Source: Siniperca chuatsi (Eukaryota; Chordata; Actinopteri; Centrarchiformes; Sinipercidae). From it: DNA of 64,000 nucleotides. Positions 1 through 15,300 of this stretch are shown in pieces. The stretch is from contig NC_058055.1 of assembly GCF_020085105.1 (NCBI RefSeq), forward strand, positions 7,638,822 through 7,702,821. The letters are read 5' to 3'. The notes below the pieces were generated by a model, which searched no databases, was not told the DNA's origin, and worked only from the letters and a program-made list of their open reading frames with translations. The translations under genes were made by a program, and so were the position numbers. Each line of letters begins with the position of its first letter. Within the stretch, counting starts at the first letter, position 1.

Positions 1-335
1 TCTACTATTTTAAAAATTCTAGGTGGTATTTGCATTGTGCCTCCCCCCTCCCAAAACCTCTTTCTAAACCTCTCTCTCTCTCAAAACCTAACACGGCAGC
101 GGCGGATGGCCGCCCACCATTGAGTCTGGTTCTGTCCAAGGTTTCTGCCTCTTAAAGGAAGTTTTTTCTTGCCACTGTCGCCAAATGCTTGCTCATGGTG
201 GGATTTGTTGGGTCCATGTAAATAATAATATAAAGAGTACGGTCTAGACCTGCTCTATAGGAAAAGTACAATGAGATAACTTCTGTTATGAATTAGTGCT
301 ATATAAATAAAATTTTATTTAATTGAATAGAATTA
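1..335 (+). mobile_element. 3' tail of an L2-like fish LINE
   Basis: From about position 60 the sequence resembles the 3' untranslated tail of a common teleost L2-type LINE. It has a stretch about fast, Ser/Cys-poor non-coding DNA with the words 'ggtttctgcctcttaaagg' and 'agtacggtctagacctgctc', then a terminal 'gctatataaataaaattt' run and a short 'aattgaatag' tail near 325. No reverse-transcriptase reading frame is present, so the copy is 5' truncated or starts left of the window. The family assignment is from recall. Confidence 0.65.
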
Positions 336-2014
336 AGAAAAAGCTTATGTGCATGCTGGCAGAATTTGGACAACTTGACCACTTGAAGTTCTTAGTATTT
401 CTGTACAAATCACCTGCTGTTACAATCACAGGGATTGGACCAGCAGTTAGCAGGTGTGGTGGTCTGTGTGTGTGTGTATTCATGCGCAAACTTGGTCTGG
501 ATAAAAAAAAATATTAGAGAGCACAAATGAACCATGCTTCTGGAATCTGTTTCTTAATATTCTGTCAAGATTTCTAGGAAAACTGTGCTCATCAGTGTTA
601 TCATCACATCTTCCCACTGCCAAACCGGCATGAGTGTAATTTCAGCTTTCAGTCAGACAGACAGCTTTTCAAACAGGATTATCTGTTTTTCTTCAAACTT
701 AGAAAAACTATTATCAGGACATAATAATTTTGTCTTTTTTGTCTAACCATATTTAATTTGTGTGTTTTTGTAAATGACTGCCTCTGAATGATCACGCTCT
801 TCCTTTGTTGGACACTGAGGGGAAAAGAAATATTTTGTAGAATGGATGAGTCGTTGCTGTGTGATTAAATGTGAGCTGGTGGATGGAAGGAAAAGTTAAC
901 TTTGGTTCCTTAACAAGATGGCTTTTTATTATTGTAAAGTTACTTGAAATTCAGCACTCAAAGTTTAGCACTGATGAAATTCAACATGTATAATTCTATT
1001 ATACAGCTATTGGTTTTCAGTCATTCTTTAAAGCTGTCAGTAGTCAGTTTGGGTCTAAGGATGTTGGTCTGTTGGTTGGTCCAGACATTCATGTCCCTCG
1101 CAGGATTATTTGTAATTACTTTCCTCTGACTTTCATATAGTGTCATCATCAGTTTAAAATTTCAATTTGTCCAATACTTTGGTTTATGACTAAATACCTG
1201 CAAAACTCCCATCAGCCTCAGCTGTTTAATTAGCAAATGTTAGCATGCTAACAAGCTAAACTAAGATGATGAACATGGTAATACCTACTCATGCTATACA
1301 TCAGCATGTTAGCATTTGTCGTGTTTAATAACAGAAATTTGATTCAGTTTATTATACAGAAATATATGCTCAATATAGCAACCTGTTGTTTTGTAAGTAG
1401 CTTTATGATCAACATGTTCTCTTAGGATGCACTGAATGAATTTAGGATGTTTTAGTCTTTGCAAAGATGAATTGCTGAAAAGAAAATACTGGAAGCACCC
1501 TGGATGCGTGTAGAGGAACCGTTGATTTCCATTGCTACAGTCTCCCTTCCCTCCAACATTTACACACCAGCCCAGCTGCTGACATCATTCTAACTCCCAC
1601 AACCCCTCCACCACCACATTCAAATATAATTACCCCCCTTCTCATACACTTGTCTTGCTACATTCACAATGTGCTGTACACATTTTCATACACTAAAATT
1701 CTAATCAGATTGTTTCTAACCAGTCCAATTAAAACTCAACAATAGAAGGAGTGGCTGCTGAAAAATGTTGGCAGTAGGTGTTTGTAAGGCAGCAAAGAGA
1801 GTAACAGTATAACAACTCTTTAGTGACTGGCCCACTTTGTGCAATCCAAATGGTCTGTCTCACTGACTCTCATGTAGGTCTGTCTTTCAACAGATTTATT
1901 TTTTTAAAAATCTCAGTGGATAAACTGATGACAGGCCATGAGTCAGAGAAATATATGACAAATTCACAGTGACTGCTCATCTTTATATCAAGAGTTGTTT
2001 TCTCTCTACTACAG
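336..2014. other. non-coding stretch with one dispersed repeat
   Basis: No coding exon could be supported here. Short open frames are isolated and have no splice-site support. The segment around 1010-1330 is a copy of a dispersed repeat listed separately. The rest is AT-rich sequence that could be intron of the unidentified gene whose possible last exons lie at 2015-2103 and 3366-3382. Confidence 0.5.
1010..1330 (+). repeat. dispersed repeat carrying a TTAGCATGCTAA palindrome, copy 1
   Basis: The end of this segment contains 'cccatcagcctcagctgt' followed by 'aaatgttagcatgctaac', and matches the block at about 26990-27110 almost word for word. Related pieces occur at 2985-3065 and 59160-59355. 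A repeated block of this kind is a typical teleost interspersed repeat. It has no coding capacity, and its class (DNA-type or SINE-like) cannot be settled from the sequence alone. Confidence 0.6.
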
Positions 2015-3382
2015 ATCCAGTGGAGTGTTCACTTTTAATAATTTGAGACTTGAGCGGTGCTCTGATATTGTCGACAAAACCATCGTGATCAAACACCTCA
2101 AAGGTAGGTGGTGCTGACACATCACTTTAATGGTTCATCTCCCTGCGCTCTGACTGAACAATTCCATTACACTGATCAAATCATTGTCATCAGCTGTGCT
2201 AAAAACAACTGTATTTCCATGGTTTTGGCTCCCATCCTTTTCTCTCTACACTTCCCATGAAGGAGCAGAATGTGTGGTGGACATACAGTATCTAAACAAA
2301 TAAACAGGGTTTTAGCATGATAGATGTCTTTGGTGTTAACGGTACTTTGACATTGAACGGTCATGTGCAATTTAAGCTTGGTTAAGCAAGGCCTACCAGA
2401 GCCACTGGGTGAGGCGAGTCACAGATGGCTCACTAACTCTCAGACAGCTGCTGGACATTACATCAAACCAGAGAGTTCACAGATCATAGCCAGCAAAGCT
2501 GTGCATTTCCCCCTGTCCTATATAGGAAGATAAACAACAGCGCTATCAGTGTAATAACCATGGATCAATAGAATCTACCACTATTCTTAATCTTCACACA
2601 TAGGCAGCAATTGTGGTGAGGGATCTGCTAAACAGGGCTCAAACTGTTCGTCAGCAGTGTTTCAGAGGCAGAAACAGCCAGCAGTGGGCCGAGGATGCTG
2701 ATAGGTCAGGATCTGATTTTATCTGGTTTCCAGAGAGTGAGTCAGTACACACCTTGAACAACAGCATAGTAAGACTTCTCTGTCTTATTCTGTCTCTGTG
2801 AAACAAAAAACAATCTTTGGAAACAATGATTGGCTTCCATACCACTGTACTTGCAAAGTTAAGAAGCTTTCAAGTTCAGTGCTCAGCAGCTAGATACAGA
2901 GATAGAAAATGTGATTCATCTGGCCTAATAAACGCTAACACAGCAGCAAATACAATGTTCTTTTTGGTGAGCTTCAGGAAATCCTGCGTGCATGTTAGCA
3001 TGCTGATGTTAGCATTTAGCTCAAAGCATCACTGTGTCTACAGCCTTAGCTGCTAGCGTGGCTTGTTATTATGACCTCAGTGACTAGATGACAATGGTTG
3101 GAGAGTCACTGATGATGCCCTGCACCAGATCAAAGTGTCTCACCCAACTGTTCTTATTGTGTTTTATTTATGTTCTATTCTGTCAATCAATTACAGTTGG
3201 CGTGGACCCCACTCTGTGACACCCTACCCAAGGTTTCTAACATTTCTTTGTCCATCATGAGAGCTTCAAGGGAGCTTTATCTCATACTCACTGAGGATCT
3301 CCGCACACATTCACTCCCAGAGCACTTGACCAGAGCACTTGATCCTTGCCTGCATGTCTTCACAGGTGAAGCTCCACTGTAA
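2015..3382 (+). CDS. possible last two coding exons of an unidentified gene
   Basis: An 89-nt exon at 2015-2103 has a clean 'ctactacag' acceptor and a 'gtaggt' donor, and only one of its frames is open. It encodes 29 whole residues including FTFNNLRLERC and TIVIKHLK. Its last base joins in phase to a second exon at 3366 after a 'cttcacag' acceptor, which adds GEAPL and a stop at 3380-3382. An AATAAA lies at 3548-3553. The C-terminus would read ...IKHLKGEAPL. I do not recognise the protein, and no upstream exons were found in the window. The fit of splice sites, phase and polyadenylation signal is suggestive, but two short exons could arise by chance. Confidence 0.35.
2985..3065 (+). repeat. 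dispersed TTAGCATGCT repeat, short copy 2
   Basis: A fragment with 'catgttagcatgctgatg' and 'agcatttagctcaaagca' matches the 3' portion of the repeat at 27060-27150 and 59270-59350, including the following 'ctagcgtggct' word. It is truncated at its left end. Confidence 0.55.
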
Positions 3383-3547
3383 ACACCAGGTGTCCCCTGT
3401 CTTTATTTCACAGAAAGGACGGGGACAAAATTTCTCTTCTTTTTTTTTTTTTACCTGCAGAGCTGTATCTTCACTTTCTGTCTGTCATTACAAGAAATCT
3501 GGATAACTGAACGTTACTCGATCTGGTCACTATGCGCTTTGGATTTG

Positions 3548-3553
3548 AATAAA
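3548..3553 (+). terminator. candidate polyadenylation signal
   Basis: AATAAA lies 166 nt after the stop of the tentative terminal exon at 3366-3382, a normal distance for a short 3' UTR. Its meaning depends on that exon being real. Confidence 0.35.
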
Positions 3554-4257
3554 GCCATGCTGGGGCTTCTTCCTAAATGGCTGAAGATGTTTATGGGATT
3601 TTTTTCAGTCTTAAACGGCAGGAGGACCGAATAATAAGGCTGATAGGGAGTGAATCCTAGGTGGAATATAACACATTTTAGCTGATTAATACAAACTTTG
3701 CGGAATTCTCTGCTGGGAAAATGCGCTGCTCAGAGTAATAGTATACAGCAGGCATCTGTCAAAGAAATTATTCCTTAGAAAATGCTGGTGTCTTTTCTCT
3801 GTCAGCCAATCAATGTCTGTGTATGAGTGAGTGGGAGAGAGAGTCTGGTAGTCAGACAAAAAGCACCTCACCACCAACCATTCATTTTTATTCTTTGTTA
3901 ATAATTTTCTGTGAAAATGCAGCTCTGTCTATTTGTTACACCAAATGAAACACAAGGAAAGAATTTTGCACAAATACACTTTATATGCAGACCTGAGATA
4001 TGACATTTGTGCAGCATTGATGTTTTCTGTTTTTTCTCCCACTTTCCTGACCGAGCTCAGTGACGAGGACAGTCTAAGTGCTCCAGACCTCTCAGTCTTT
4101 TATAGAATTACAGGGTCCAAAATTAAATAGAGGCATGTGCAAAGGTTGGAAGGCCAGGGAGGAGTCACACAGGGCTGAGGTAATGTCACTGTGTTTCTGA
4201 TCTTTATTGGAAACGACACAGACTATGTAGCAAGTACAAGTACACAAACACACACTG

Positions 4258-4260
<3 letters not shown>

Positions 4261-4303
<43 letters not shown>
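4261..4303. repeat. (CA)n microsatellite
   Basis: About 21 uninterrupted CA units. The Val/Cys-rich open frame that crosses it on the minus strand is an artefact of the dinucleotide repeat. Confidence 0.95.
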
Positions 4304-4306
<3 letters not shown>

Positions 4307-5208
4307 AGTGCATTTCCTTGTATTGATTAGTTGAGAAAAAAGGGTTGAGGTCAGCAGGCATATGTCTGAATTTCTTTCTCTCTGTCTCTCACACTCCATT
4401 TATCTCTGTCTGATTCAATACTCTCCTTCCCCCATCAGGGGGCCATACTTCATCCATATATCTGCGACTCCCCTCCCCTGACCGGCTCTCACACTCTGGG
4501 TTTTTTTTTTGTCTGTCTCTTTGCCCTTCACTTGACATACATAAATCAATCAGTCAGTCCAATTTCATTCAGAGCAAAACCTGATGGATTTGCTTCTGAG
4601 CCACCGTCCTGATAAAGTAACAGGATCCACAGTGTAATTACATTCCAAATGAAATGATGTGGTTATGACCATGGATTTGATTTTGCTTCATTTTCAGTTA
4701 TCACACACAAAAGTACAAGAGGAACAACAAATACAGTCAGAAAGAAAAACGTAGCTGAAGCACACCCTTGAAATGGGGTAACCACAGTAGCGTGCATCCT
4801 GGAGACTGGGACCCCTAGAGGGGTGCTAGATTGTTTCAGGTACTCGAGATGATTATGGAACAAGAATAAAACACACTTCTAATTTATAAATGTATTGTAC
4901 ATTTTATTTTTTTCAGATATTTCCTCTCAGATAAATGCTGATTGTTTTCACTGGTTCAAAACTCTTCACACAGCAGTACAACAGGGCTTTATGTGCACCA
5001 AACAATTAATTATTTTTTCCATTGTTTTGACTCTAAAATGCATTCAGCTCATTCAAATGAGTTCACTCAACAATATTTGCATTCTCTCTTTTTAAAAATA
5101 GATGCACATCAGCTCAAATCCAAGCCTTGAAAAAGCTTTTCAATTGCATTGACATAGTATGGCTGTACCATTCCTAGTGTTCCTGTCTGTCTGTCCCCTA
5201 TTGGTCTC

Positions 5209-5210
<2 letters not shown>

Positions 5211-5240
<30 letters not shown>
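5211..5240. repeat. (TG)n microsatellite
   Basis: Fifteen TG units directly abut the left edge of the GC-rich block beginning at 5242, which looks like an LTR inserted at the microsatellite edge. Confidence 0.9.
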
Positions 5241-5241
<1 letters not shown>

Positions 5242-5244
<3 letters not shown>

Positions 5245-5755
5245 GGGGCGCGGCCTCCGAGGTACTGCCAATCAGCAACTGACACACCTGCAAACCATCT
5301 ACTGCTGCTCACCTGTTCCCCATCCACAATCACACCTGACAGTATATCTTCCCGGCTCTTCTCACCAGTCTTCGCCTGATCGTCTGTTTACTTCAGGGAT
5401 ATAACGTGTCGGCTCTTGTCGGGCCCTGCTAAGTAATTACCTGCATGCTATCAGAACGTCTGATTAACCTGTTTAACTTCCTGTCACCTGCCTCCGCATT
5501 GCCCACCGGCTTTCCCGGAGGAAAAGCGCTCACCACAGCGCTCACCTGCCTTGCTTCGGACCGCGTTCCTGCCTCAGCCTGCCTGCTCTCCTCAGCCTCG
5601 TGGCGGTCTGCTGACTGCCTCCAGTCCACCGGCTTCCAGCCTTACCTCCACACTCCTGGTTCCTCATTGTGTGTTCTTCTAAATAAACGGAACCTACTAC
5701 TGTACACTCGCTGTCCTGGTCATGCTTTTGGGCCCAGCCCCGGTATACCATAACA
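5242..5755 (+). mobile_element. probable solo LTR, Gypsy-like
   Basis: This block is about 510 bp and clearly more GC-rich than its surroundings. It starts with TGTGGGG, ends with CCATAACA (the TG...CA ends of an LTR), and has an AATAAA near 5681 some 70 bp before its right edge, like an R/U5 boundary. Its C/T-rich right part resembles LTRs of fish Ty3/Gypsy elements known to me. No internal gag or pol region is adjacent, so it would be a solo LTR, an old fossil. Flanking duplication is weak (tgc on both sides). The open frames across it are probably meaningless. Confidence 0.5.
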
Positions 5756-8700
5756 TGCATGTCCATCTATAAAAGAAGGGACATCTTTTGAGTGATTTTA
5801 TTCGTTTTTATTTGCTCTATGTGGCATGTCCATGATTTGTTCTTGTTCCATATACTCTGATATTCTACACACGGAAGATGTGCCATTATGTTTTGTAATG
5901 GAAAGTTTGTTGAAAGACACTTTTAATGCTATCAACAATAAAATCACCATTCATCATTAGCATAAACATGAACTGTAACAAAGTGTGTTTTACATGAAAT
6001 TAACTGGTGTGCAAAACTGGTGTAGACAGTAGCAAAAACAATTTTGGAAACAAGAACTGGTTATTGTAAAATTAAACAAATTTAACTGAAACCTCAGTTT
6101 AAAATCCAATAATTTTTACACGTTTTACACACCAAAGTAACCCAAGTAAGCAACAGCCACCACAGACTGGATTTTCAGCGCCCCTCTGATTTAGGGCCAT
6201 TCCCTTTACAGTAACATCAGTTAACCGTTTCATTATACAAGCCATGCCTGTATCTTAACGGTTTCCCTCACAGATAGAGCTGATCAATAGTTACCAGACT
6301 CAATCAATTAATGCCCCCCCGCCCAACCCGACAACCTCTCCGGTCACTTCAGACCCAGCTGCCTCAGCTCCAGGGCTGATTAATTCTCCATTGCCTCTGT
6401 CATTTGTCTTTAGATTTCCCTTCCATCTGATAGCTCCAGTGCTTTTCCAATGCCCTTTCCACATGTCCTTACCTCCTGTCAGTGATTTATATGTGTCCCT
6501 GGTCGTCACTGAGGACAAGTCCATGCTCATTTGCACAGTCATTTTAGTCTCATATTTATTTTTTCTCAAAGAAGTCGAACAACTTGCCACTGAGAGGATC
6601 CCACATTGAGTTGTTTAAGTGCTGTTTAAATAATTGCCTATACACAGAAATGTCTTGTAACAAGGGGGGATGAGACTGATTTGCTCTTGCACTAATGCAA
6701 GCAAATTAATTGTTAAATATAACTTTATTAAAAGAATTTGAGCAAGTTAATTAATTTGTAAATGTGAGGAAGGATTTTTACACTCAATGCTGCATTTAAC
6801 AACTTTTTATTTCATTTCATGCAGCATAATTAGATTCAGCGCTTTAGATCTAGTAAGAGGTACAGAACATCTCTGACTCCTTCCTTTGTAGCTGTTTTTT
6901 CTTCGGCTTTTTCGTTTTCTCATTTTACTCTCATTGCTTTCCTCCACAGGCAATTCACATGTGCAGTGAACTGTGAAGCAAAAGATTTGTACTCTCATTC
7001 TCAAATACATGCATGGTCATTTGCACACTCAAGCATACATGCATACTGTAAAGACAAAAAGTCATTATTATGCATGAAAAGGCAGCAGCATGCACCTCGA
7101 TGTCATTACCATGCATTTAAAAATTGCTTGTCAAAGCAGGATTGAGAGCTATTGTGGCTGCCATGTGCAAGCTGGGAAGTCCCAACTTTTTAAAGCAGCG
7201 GCTCTGAATTATTGTAACACTGTTGATATCTGTCAGGGATTTTTATGCCAAGGTTTTCATGACAGTCGTTTCCTACATTTACAGTCCCTTACTATCTATC
7301 TCTTTGCATCCATTTAGATTTACATTTATGACATTTGGTGGACATTCTGCACCAGACCGACTCAAAATGCTGCTCATTATAAAGACAACACCAAAAGATA
7401 AAATGAAGACACAGATTTTGCTGCAATCAAATCATCCCAGTGATCTGCTGATTAAAAGTGCAAGAAAAACTACACTGCTCCTCTATGACATCTGTTCTTC
7501 TTCTTTGTTCTTTTACTACTTTTGATTAAGTCATTGCAGTAATTCACAAGCTTATGATCATAGGCCCTTGCGATCATTGATCATCTATAAGATCCACACA
7601 TACACATAGAAGATCAATAATCTATATCTGCAATAACTACATTTTGGTGTCTGTTCTGCTGATGAAAGGTTGATATCTTTATCTGCACAGCCATTGCTGA
7701 CTGGTGAATGATTGAACCCAGCATTCTGTGTACTTTTGGTAATAGCCAACACTTTATTGGCTGTCAGTTTGTACACCATCTGCTGACCAAATACACTAAC
7801 TGCAATGTGACTCAAGCAAAACAGGGCGCTTTTTTTGCTGCTGTCTTGCATGGCAAAAATGTTTACGTGCGACACTGAATAAAAAACTGAAAAGCATGAC
7901 AGTTTTATCACTTTGATGCCTCTCCTCCACACTACTGCACATAGATGTTATTTGCTACCTTGGATGAATACACAAAAATATATATATATTCATTCTTCAT
8001 GTTACATATTATATATAGTAGATGCTCATAAATTTAAAAAATCTGGTTTTGAAGGTTACTTACCTATACCATGCATCTGTTCTTATACTTACTTTTGCCC
8101 GTGTGATCACTCATTAAGTTTATCTTATTTACATTCATTTGATCAAATGTTTTCAAAATAAAGAGAGGCTTTAGGTTATCGTTATTAAATCCAGCTTTGC
8201 TGAAACTTCACAGCAAAAAGGGACCAGGAATACCAGATATACAAAGTAGCTTTAAAGAAAAGTCAACTAGTTTTAGTTTTAATATCTGTGTTGGATTATA
8301 ATTTAATTATAGAATTATCTTTATGTCTATGGTTGTCAAATGTGCCTAAAGTCTAGATGTAAAGTATGTTTTATGCAAAGTAATGAACATTTAAATGTGT
8401 GTAAATCATAAGGTAGCTCCCACTAGAATCATGGAGTGAGAATCTGATACAAGAGAGACATGTTGTGTGGTGGATAAAGAAGTAGGCTGTTCCTTGTAAA
8501 TAGACCACCTTTTAGTCCTAAATCTCTCTCTGGATACACAATGTACAAAAGATTGAAGGTTGTGATTCTAGGAGAAACTGGAGCACATACTGTATATATG
8601 AGGTCACATATTATGTTAATTCATATAATTCACATGTCAGAGTATGTCTTGCACAGACAGTTTGGATGCTATTAGGCACCTGTGTATGTAAAATAAAAAA

Positions 8701-8999
8701 GAGCCTCCTCCATTACAGCATGAAGCGGCATACTTTTGCCTTTTTCACACTGATTTGGGATATGCAGTTAACAAGAGAAGAAGAAAAAAATAAAATGGCG
8801 GCGTGAAGATGATAAACAAACAGCTACTTGCCTACATTACACATTTAGCTAAATCGTGCGCCATATGTCTAATGAGTATTTTTTTTATAGTTGTCACTTG
8901 TATACATATACTACGAATTACCTAAATTTAAAAAAATCGGCGATTATAAAAAGGAATCTAAAGGGACGTGCACTCCGGCTCAGTAGATGGCAGAACGCT

Positions 9000-9202
9000 C
9001 CTGTCGGTTTTCTTATAAAAACACACGAAGAAGACGCAGAAGCGGAAGAGACGTGGCACATAAACAGAGAGAGGACGGAACCAGCTAGCTGCAGTCAAGT
9101 TTACTGATGACAGCTCCTGGGGTGAATTGACAAGGAAGCTTAAATGACAGTTGTGCAACATTACCTGAAACGAACGGGACTTGAGTAAAGTCTGTTTGAC
9201 AG
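9000..9202 (+). promoter_or_regulatory. zfpl1: zfpl1 promoter and 5' non-coding exon region
   Basis: A likely leader exon ends at 9202 at an 'ag|gtaaca' donor, and the first coding exon lies 1.27 kb downstream at 10481. The area is locally richer in CpG than the flanks. The transcription start cannot be placed from sequence alone. Confidence 0.4.
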
Positions 9203-10201
9203 GTAACACAGGTATTTATTATTTGCGTTGTAACTTCCTCAAGTCCACCAGCTAGCTAAATTAGCTTGCTAACGTTACCTTACCTGATAACTTCCAGCTA
9301 GGGTAGCAGCTAATGTTAGCTCAGATAAATGTGGGGTGCAAAAAGTGCCAAAAGGTGATATCGCTGACAAAACGTGTTAGTCGGTGTTGAAACATGAAGT
9401 TAGAGCGGAGAAACTGACTCATGACTTCCCGAAATGTGTACGATAACTTAGGTCAAGTTCGCAAAAACCAAAACAGTCGATGTGCTGCCAGTTACAGTTA
9501 AAGAAGTAACCTTAAAAAAATCACGTCCACAGACAATATGAGTAGCATCTAGTGCTGGGGGCCATTGGTAACCAGCTAAGTCAATTATATTAAAGGTTAA
9601 CCCAATAGCCTGTCGATATCGATAATGTGGCGATGATTTGACTGTCAAAATTGCTGCTCTTACAACATTAAAATTGACTAGTGCTGTTAGCCTCGTTTGG
9701 CTTATAAGTGCTCCACCCACTATTTGTGCCTGTGACATGACAATGGGGTAACATTAGTATAGTAGATATGATGAACACGCATGAAAAGGCCTTCGTAATT
9801 AATTTCACCTAGCTAGAACAAAAACTAGCAAACAGAAAATGTCACTTAAGTGGGGGTAAGATGATTTTCCTGAGCTTATTTAATTCTGTAAGCTCAGGAA
9901 AAGACAATATACTGTATACCATATCACAATGAACAAAATCCCAGGAGGTAGTAACATTGGAGTGAGCAATATGGCTAAAATCCTCAGCACAGTATATGTA
10001 ATTTTGAAATCGCAATATTGCAGTATAACAAGATGAGGTCAGTTCTTTGGAAAAATCAATTGAGAAACTGTTAATTGGATAAAATAGCCAGACATGAATG
10101 CCAGTATTTGGCTAAACCAGCAAATGAAATACATGACAAAAAATAAAGATACCTTATCACACTGATTCATTCAGAATATAAGGAAAGTGAGGAAGCTCAC
10201 A

Positions 10202-10218
10202 ACAACAACAACAACAAC
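10202..10218. repeat. short (CAA)n run
   Basis: Five to six CAA units inside the first intron of zfpl1. No function is suggested. Confidence 0.8.
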
Positions 10219-10435
10219 TATTGTGTTGCTCTAGTCTAAATTCAAGAGAACATTAGCCACACGATACATAGATGTAAGGCAAACCTTTTAATGTCACATG
10301 CTTTTGCTTGTAAATTTTAAGACATATTCTTCTTGCTTCAAGCTTCTGCTCATACCAAACAGACGGGCTATAATTAACAGAATGATGAGAACTAGGATGC
10401 TCAGTCTGAGGAATTTTTGTTGTACAGATCCGTAA

Positions 10436-12329
<1,894 letters not shown>

Positions 12330-15300
12330 TAACAAGCATTGATTTCTTCTCTTACATTCTGTGTTACACAATATAAGCCTGTGTATAACAAGCTGAAATG
12401 GGACTTTCCAATACATGGTTAGCCCAACAGAGGGAGCCGTTTACTCAACTTGAATGGAAAAGAGAAAGAGACGCTGCACCTCTTTAGAATGGAGGCAATC
12501 TCTGGCTCCATTCATTTACATCAGGCAGTAGGAACGTGCCAGGGCCCTTCACAGACCATAAAAAAATCTCACAACATTTAGGAGCTTTCCTGTGATCCAA
12601 GCAAAGCAACCCACAAACTCCAAAGGTGACCAAGGCCTGGTGCATATAGAGGAATGATCCAGTAATTATTGCTTTGAAAAGCTAATGATGAAGAGGGGGT
12701 ATTTATATTTACAATTCCAGCTAACATTTGTCAGTGATCTCTTAAGTTGATTTTTTTTTTTTTTTTAAGTTCAGTAGAAACTAAATAAACACTGTCGATG
12801 TTGGAAAAAAAACATATTTTGCTGGCAGACAAGTCAAAATGTATATAATCAGCAATGAAACATTCAACATTCACGTTTATAAACTGATTCCACTTGTTGA
12901 TTTGATTTGAGTGGACTTTCACAGTGCATTTCTCCTGTAGAGAAGATGTGGCCTTCAGAACTGAAATCAAATATACCCCAAACATAATTAATACATAACT
13001 ATTTATGGATGTCTGCATTACTTCTGAAATTGAGTGCATTGCTTTTAGATTTGCCATACATAATGTATGTACATTTTCCTGATGTTTTTTGACTGTCTAT
13101 TAAATGGGGATAAGTATTATAATGTTTTTGTGTTTTTGAAGTCAATGACCATTATCTACTGCTCTGCATAGGCAAAATTTAAGAGTGAAGAATTTCTGAA
13201 AAGTCACTTGTGTTATGCATTTTCAATGAGAATGAATAATATGTCTTTAAACATTAAAATATATATTACTATTGCACATGTGAGTGCAGAAGCGCAGACA
13301 AAAATGTTATTCCATCGCCCAGTTCTCATGAAGCAGCATATTGATGCTATCACAGACCAGTGATAAGAGTAAATAAGATCCCAGACAATAGATGCAGTGT
13401 TGGGCTCTCTGTGTCCTACACTGCAAGTTGTTGCACTTCTTTTCGAAGTAATATTTGCACCAAAGTGACAACATTTATGAATAATTTAAAAAAACAGAAC
13501 AGAAGGGGAGACAGCAAATAACCACTCACTTTCCATTACAGTTTCTCACTGTGGCAAGACACCACGTGTATGTCTTCAAAAATAGTTTACTTTCAAAGAT
13601 AATTCAGTTTGTAACTTATTTAAACAAGTGGCAGGTAAAAGTAAAGGTTTCACACTGATGCATTAAGCTCAGACCACCTTTGAATAACTACAATGCTGTG
13701 CTGTAAATACGAGCTCATACAGTCAGGTGTTGTGGTGGGATACATTTCATAATGATCAATTTGTTGTCAAGTTCTGTTTATTTTGTGAAAGGGCAGCCCC
13801 ACTTGCATTTCAGACTTCATCAAAATGTTTTTTTTAGAAAATTCAGATTGCCGACATTGTCAAAAGATGCAGTGGTGAAATTCAGAAGGCAAAGGGGAAA
13901 ATAAGATAAAAGCCTGTTTTTTGTGCAGACAACAAACTTCATTGAAAGTTTATTTTGTGCATAATGTCATTGTGTATCCTAGATGTAAACAATTCTTGCG
14001 CAAATGGTGAGAAATGGACTCTAAATAAAGAAAAATGTCTCATGTCCAATTATTTTTTGGAGGAGAAATTGGATATTAGATACTCCAACCTTGTGCTGAA
14101 CATCATGTACTTGGACTCTGAGGAAGAGCAGGCAGACCTACCCCTTGGATAAACCCTGATAAATGGACTCACTGTGGTGAGCAGCCACGTCACTACTCTT
14201 AAAATATTTTGCACACTACTCCCCCTCGTGGTGCATCCAGCTCAGGACTTCCCCAGTAATGTCTTGTGGCAGTCAGTGAGCTCAGTGATAGGACAGAGAC
14301 CAGGGTCCTGTCTGTGGACAGGCTGTTTTCAGAACTATCGCTGCTGCTTCAGTGCCTTTGAAGGGCTGCGGTTCCCAGTGAGATTCTATACTCTGCACTA
14401 CACACATAAAAACGTATTCATATTAAACTTCCGTTGATGACATTGATTTCATTGTTTGTCAATTAGAACTTACAATGGCTATATACTGTGCTTATACTAA
14501 GATAATTAGGTCAGGAGTTGGGCCTTTAAATTAGCAGCCAAAATTATATTTTACTAATTATTCACTAATTCTTCGTCTTATACTGTATTCATTCTATTAG
14601 AAATAGAATAATCTTTCTGCATACTACTCAACATGCATGAGTTAGCTCTCCAGAAAAACAATCTTTCTTGTGGTTGAGTTTTAGATTTTATTTTTGTGTT
14701 TTTATTCATAGTCATTGCCCATTAGTTTTTTCTCTTTTGCTTGGTGTTTTCTGCCTTCTTTTTGTAATATAGTATTGGTTGGTATGTTTTGGTGACACAT
14801 GGAAAACTGGCATTTAAAACCTCACAGGTCAACAAATTAATAGCATTACCTTACCTTAAACCCTTTACTACTTCAGTCAATTTACAATTTAAATTCAAAT
14901 TCACTATGGAAAGTTTGTGGTTTTTAGCGGTGTATGGGTCTGTACTGCATGTATGACGCACTACAGCAGAGGGGGGCTGCGTGTTGATCTGTTCAAAAGT
15001 CTTGTCATCACATCACAGTTCTCAATGACTCAATGAGTGACGCTGGATTGTCCAGATCTGACGTACCAAGTGAACTTCCTGAAAGTAAAGCGGTGAGGAG
15101 GTGATGTTCCTTCACCTGGAACAGAGTTGGTGTTCATGTAGAGGTCATATTTCCTCCTCACAAAGTTTAAGTTATACTGAAAGCTATAACAATTAGTTGC
15201 ATGTGAAAAATGCATTCAGTGAATAATTCCACAGGACAATAGCAGTGTGTCAGTGTTTCAGCATTATTGGGCCTATGATGACATCTTGTGTAATGTAACT

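Larger units (their letters stand above)
3570..9000. other. intergenic DNA without supportable genes
   Basis: Apart from the CA microsatellite, the TG run and the probable solo LTR listed separately, this 5.4-kb stretch is AT-rich and holds only short scattered open frames with no splice context, no recognisable protein motif and no shared reading frame. Nothing in it resembles an exon of a known family. Confidence 0.6.

Noticed and set aside
4092-4361. Cys/Val-rich frame across the CA repeat
   Set aside because: Artefact of a dinucleotide microsatellite.
5445-5753. 102-residue open frame
   Set aside because: Lies inside the GC-rich LTR-like block and has no known domain; such chance frames are common in GC-rich DNA.
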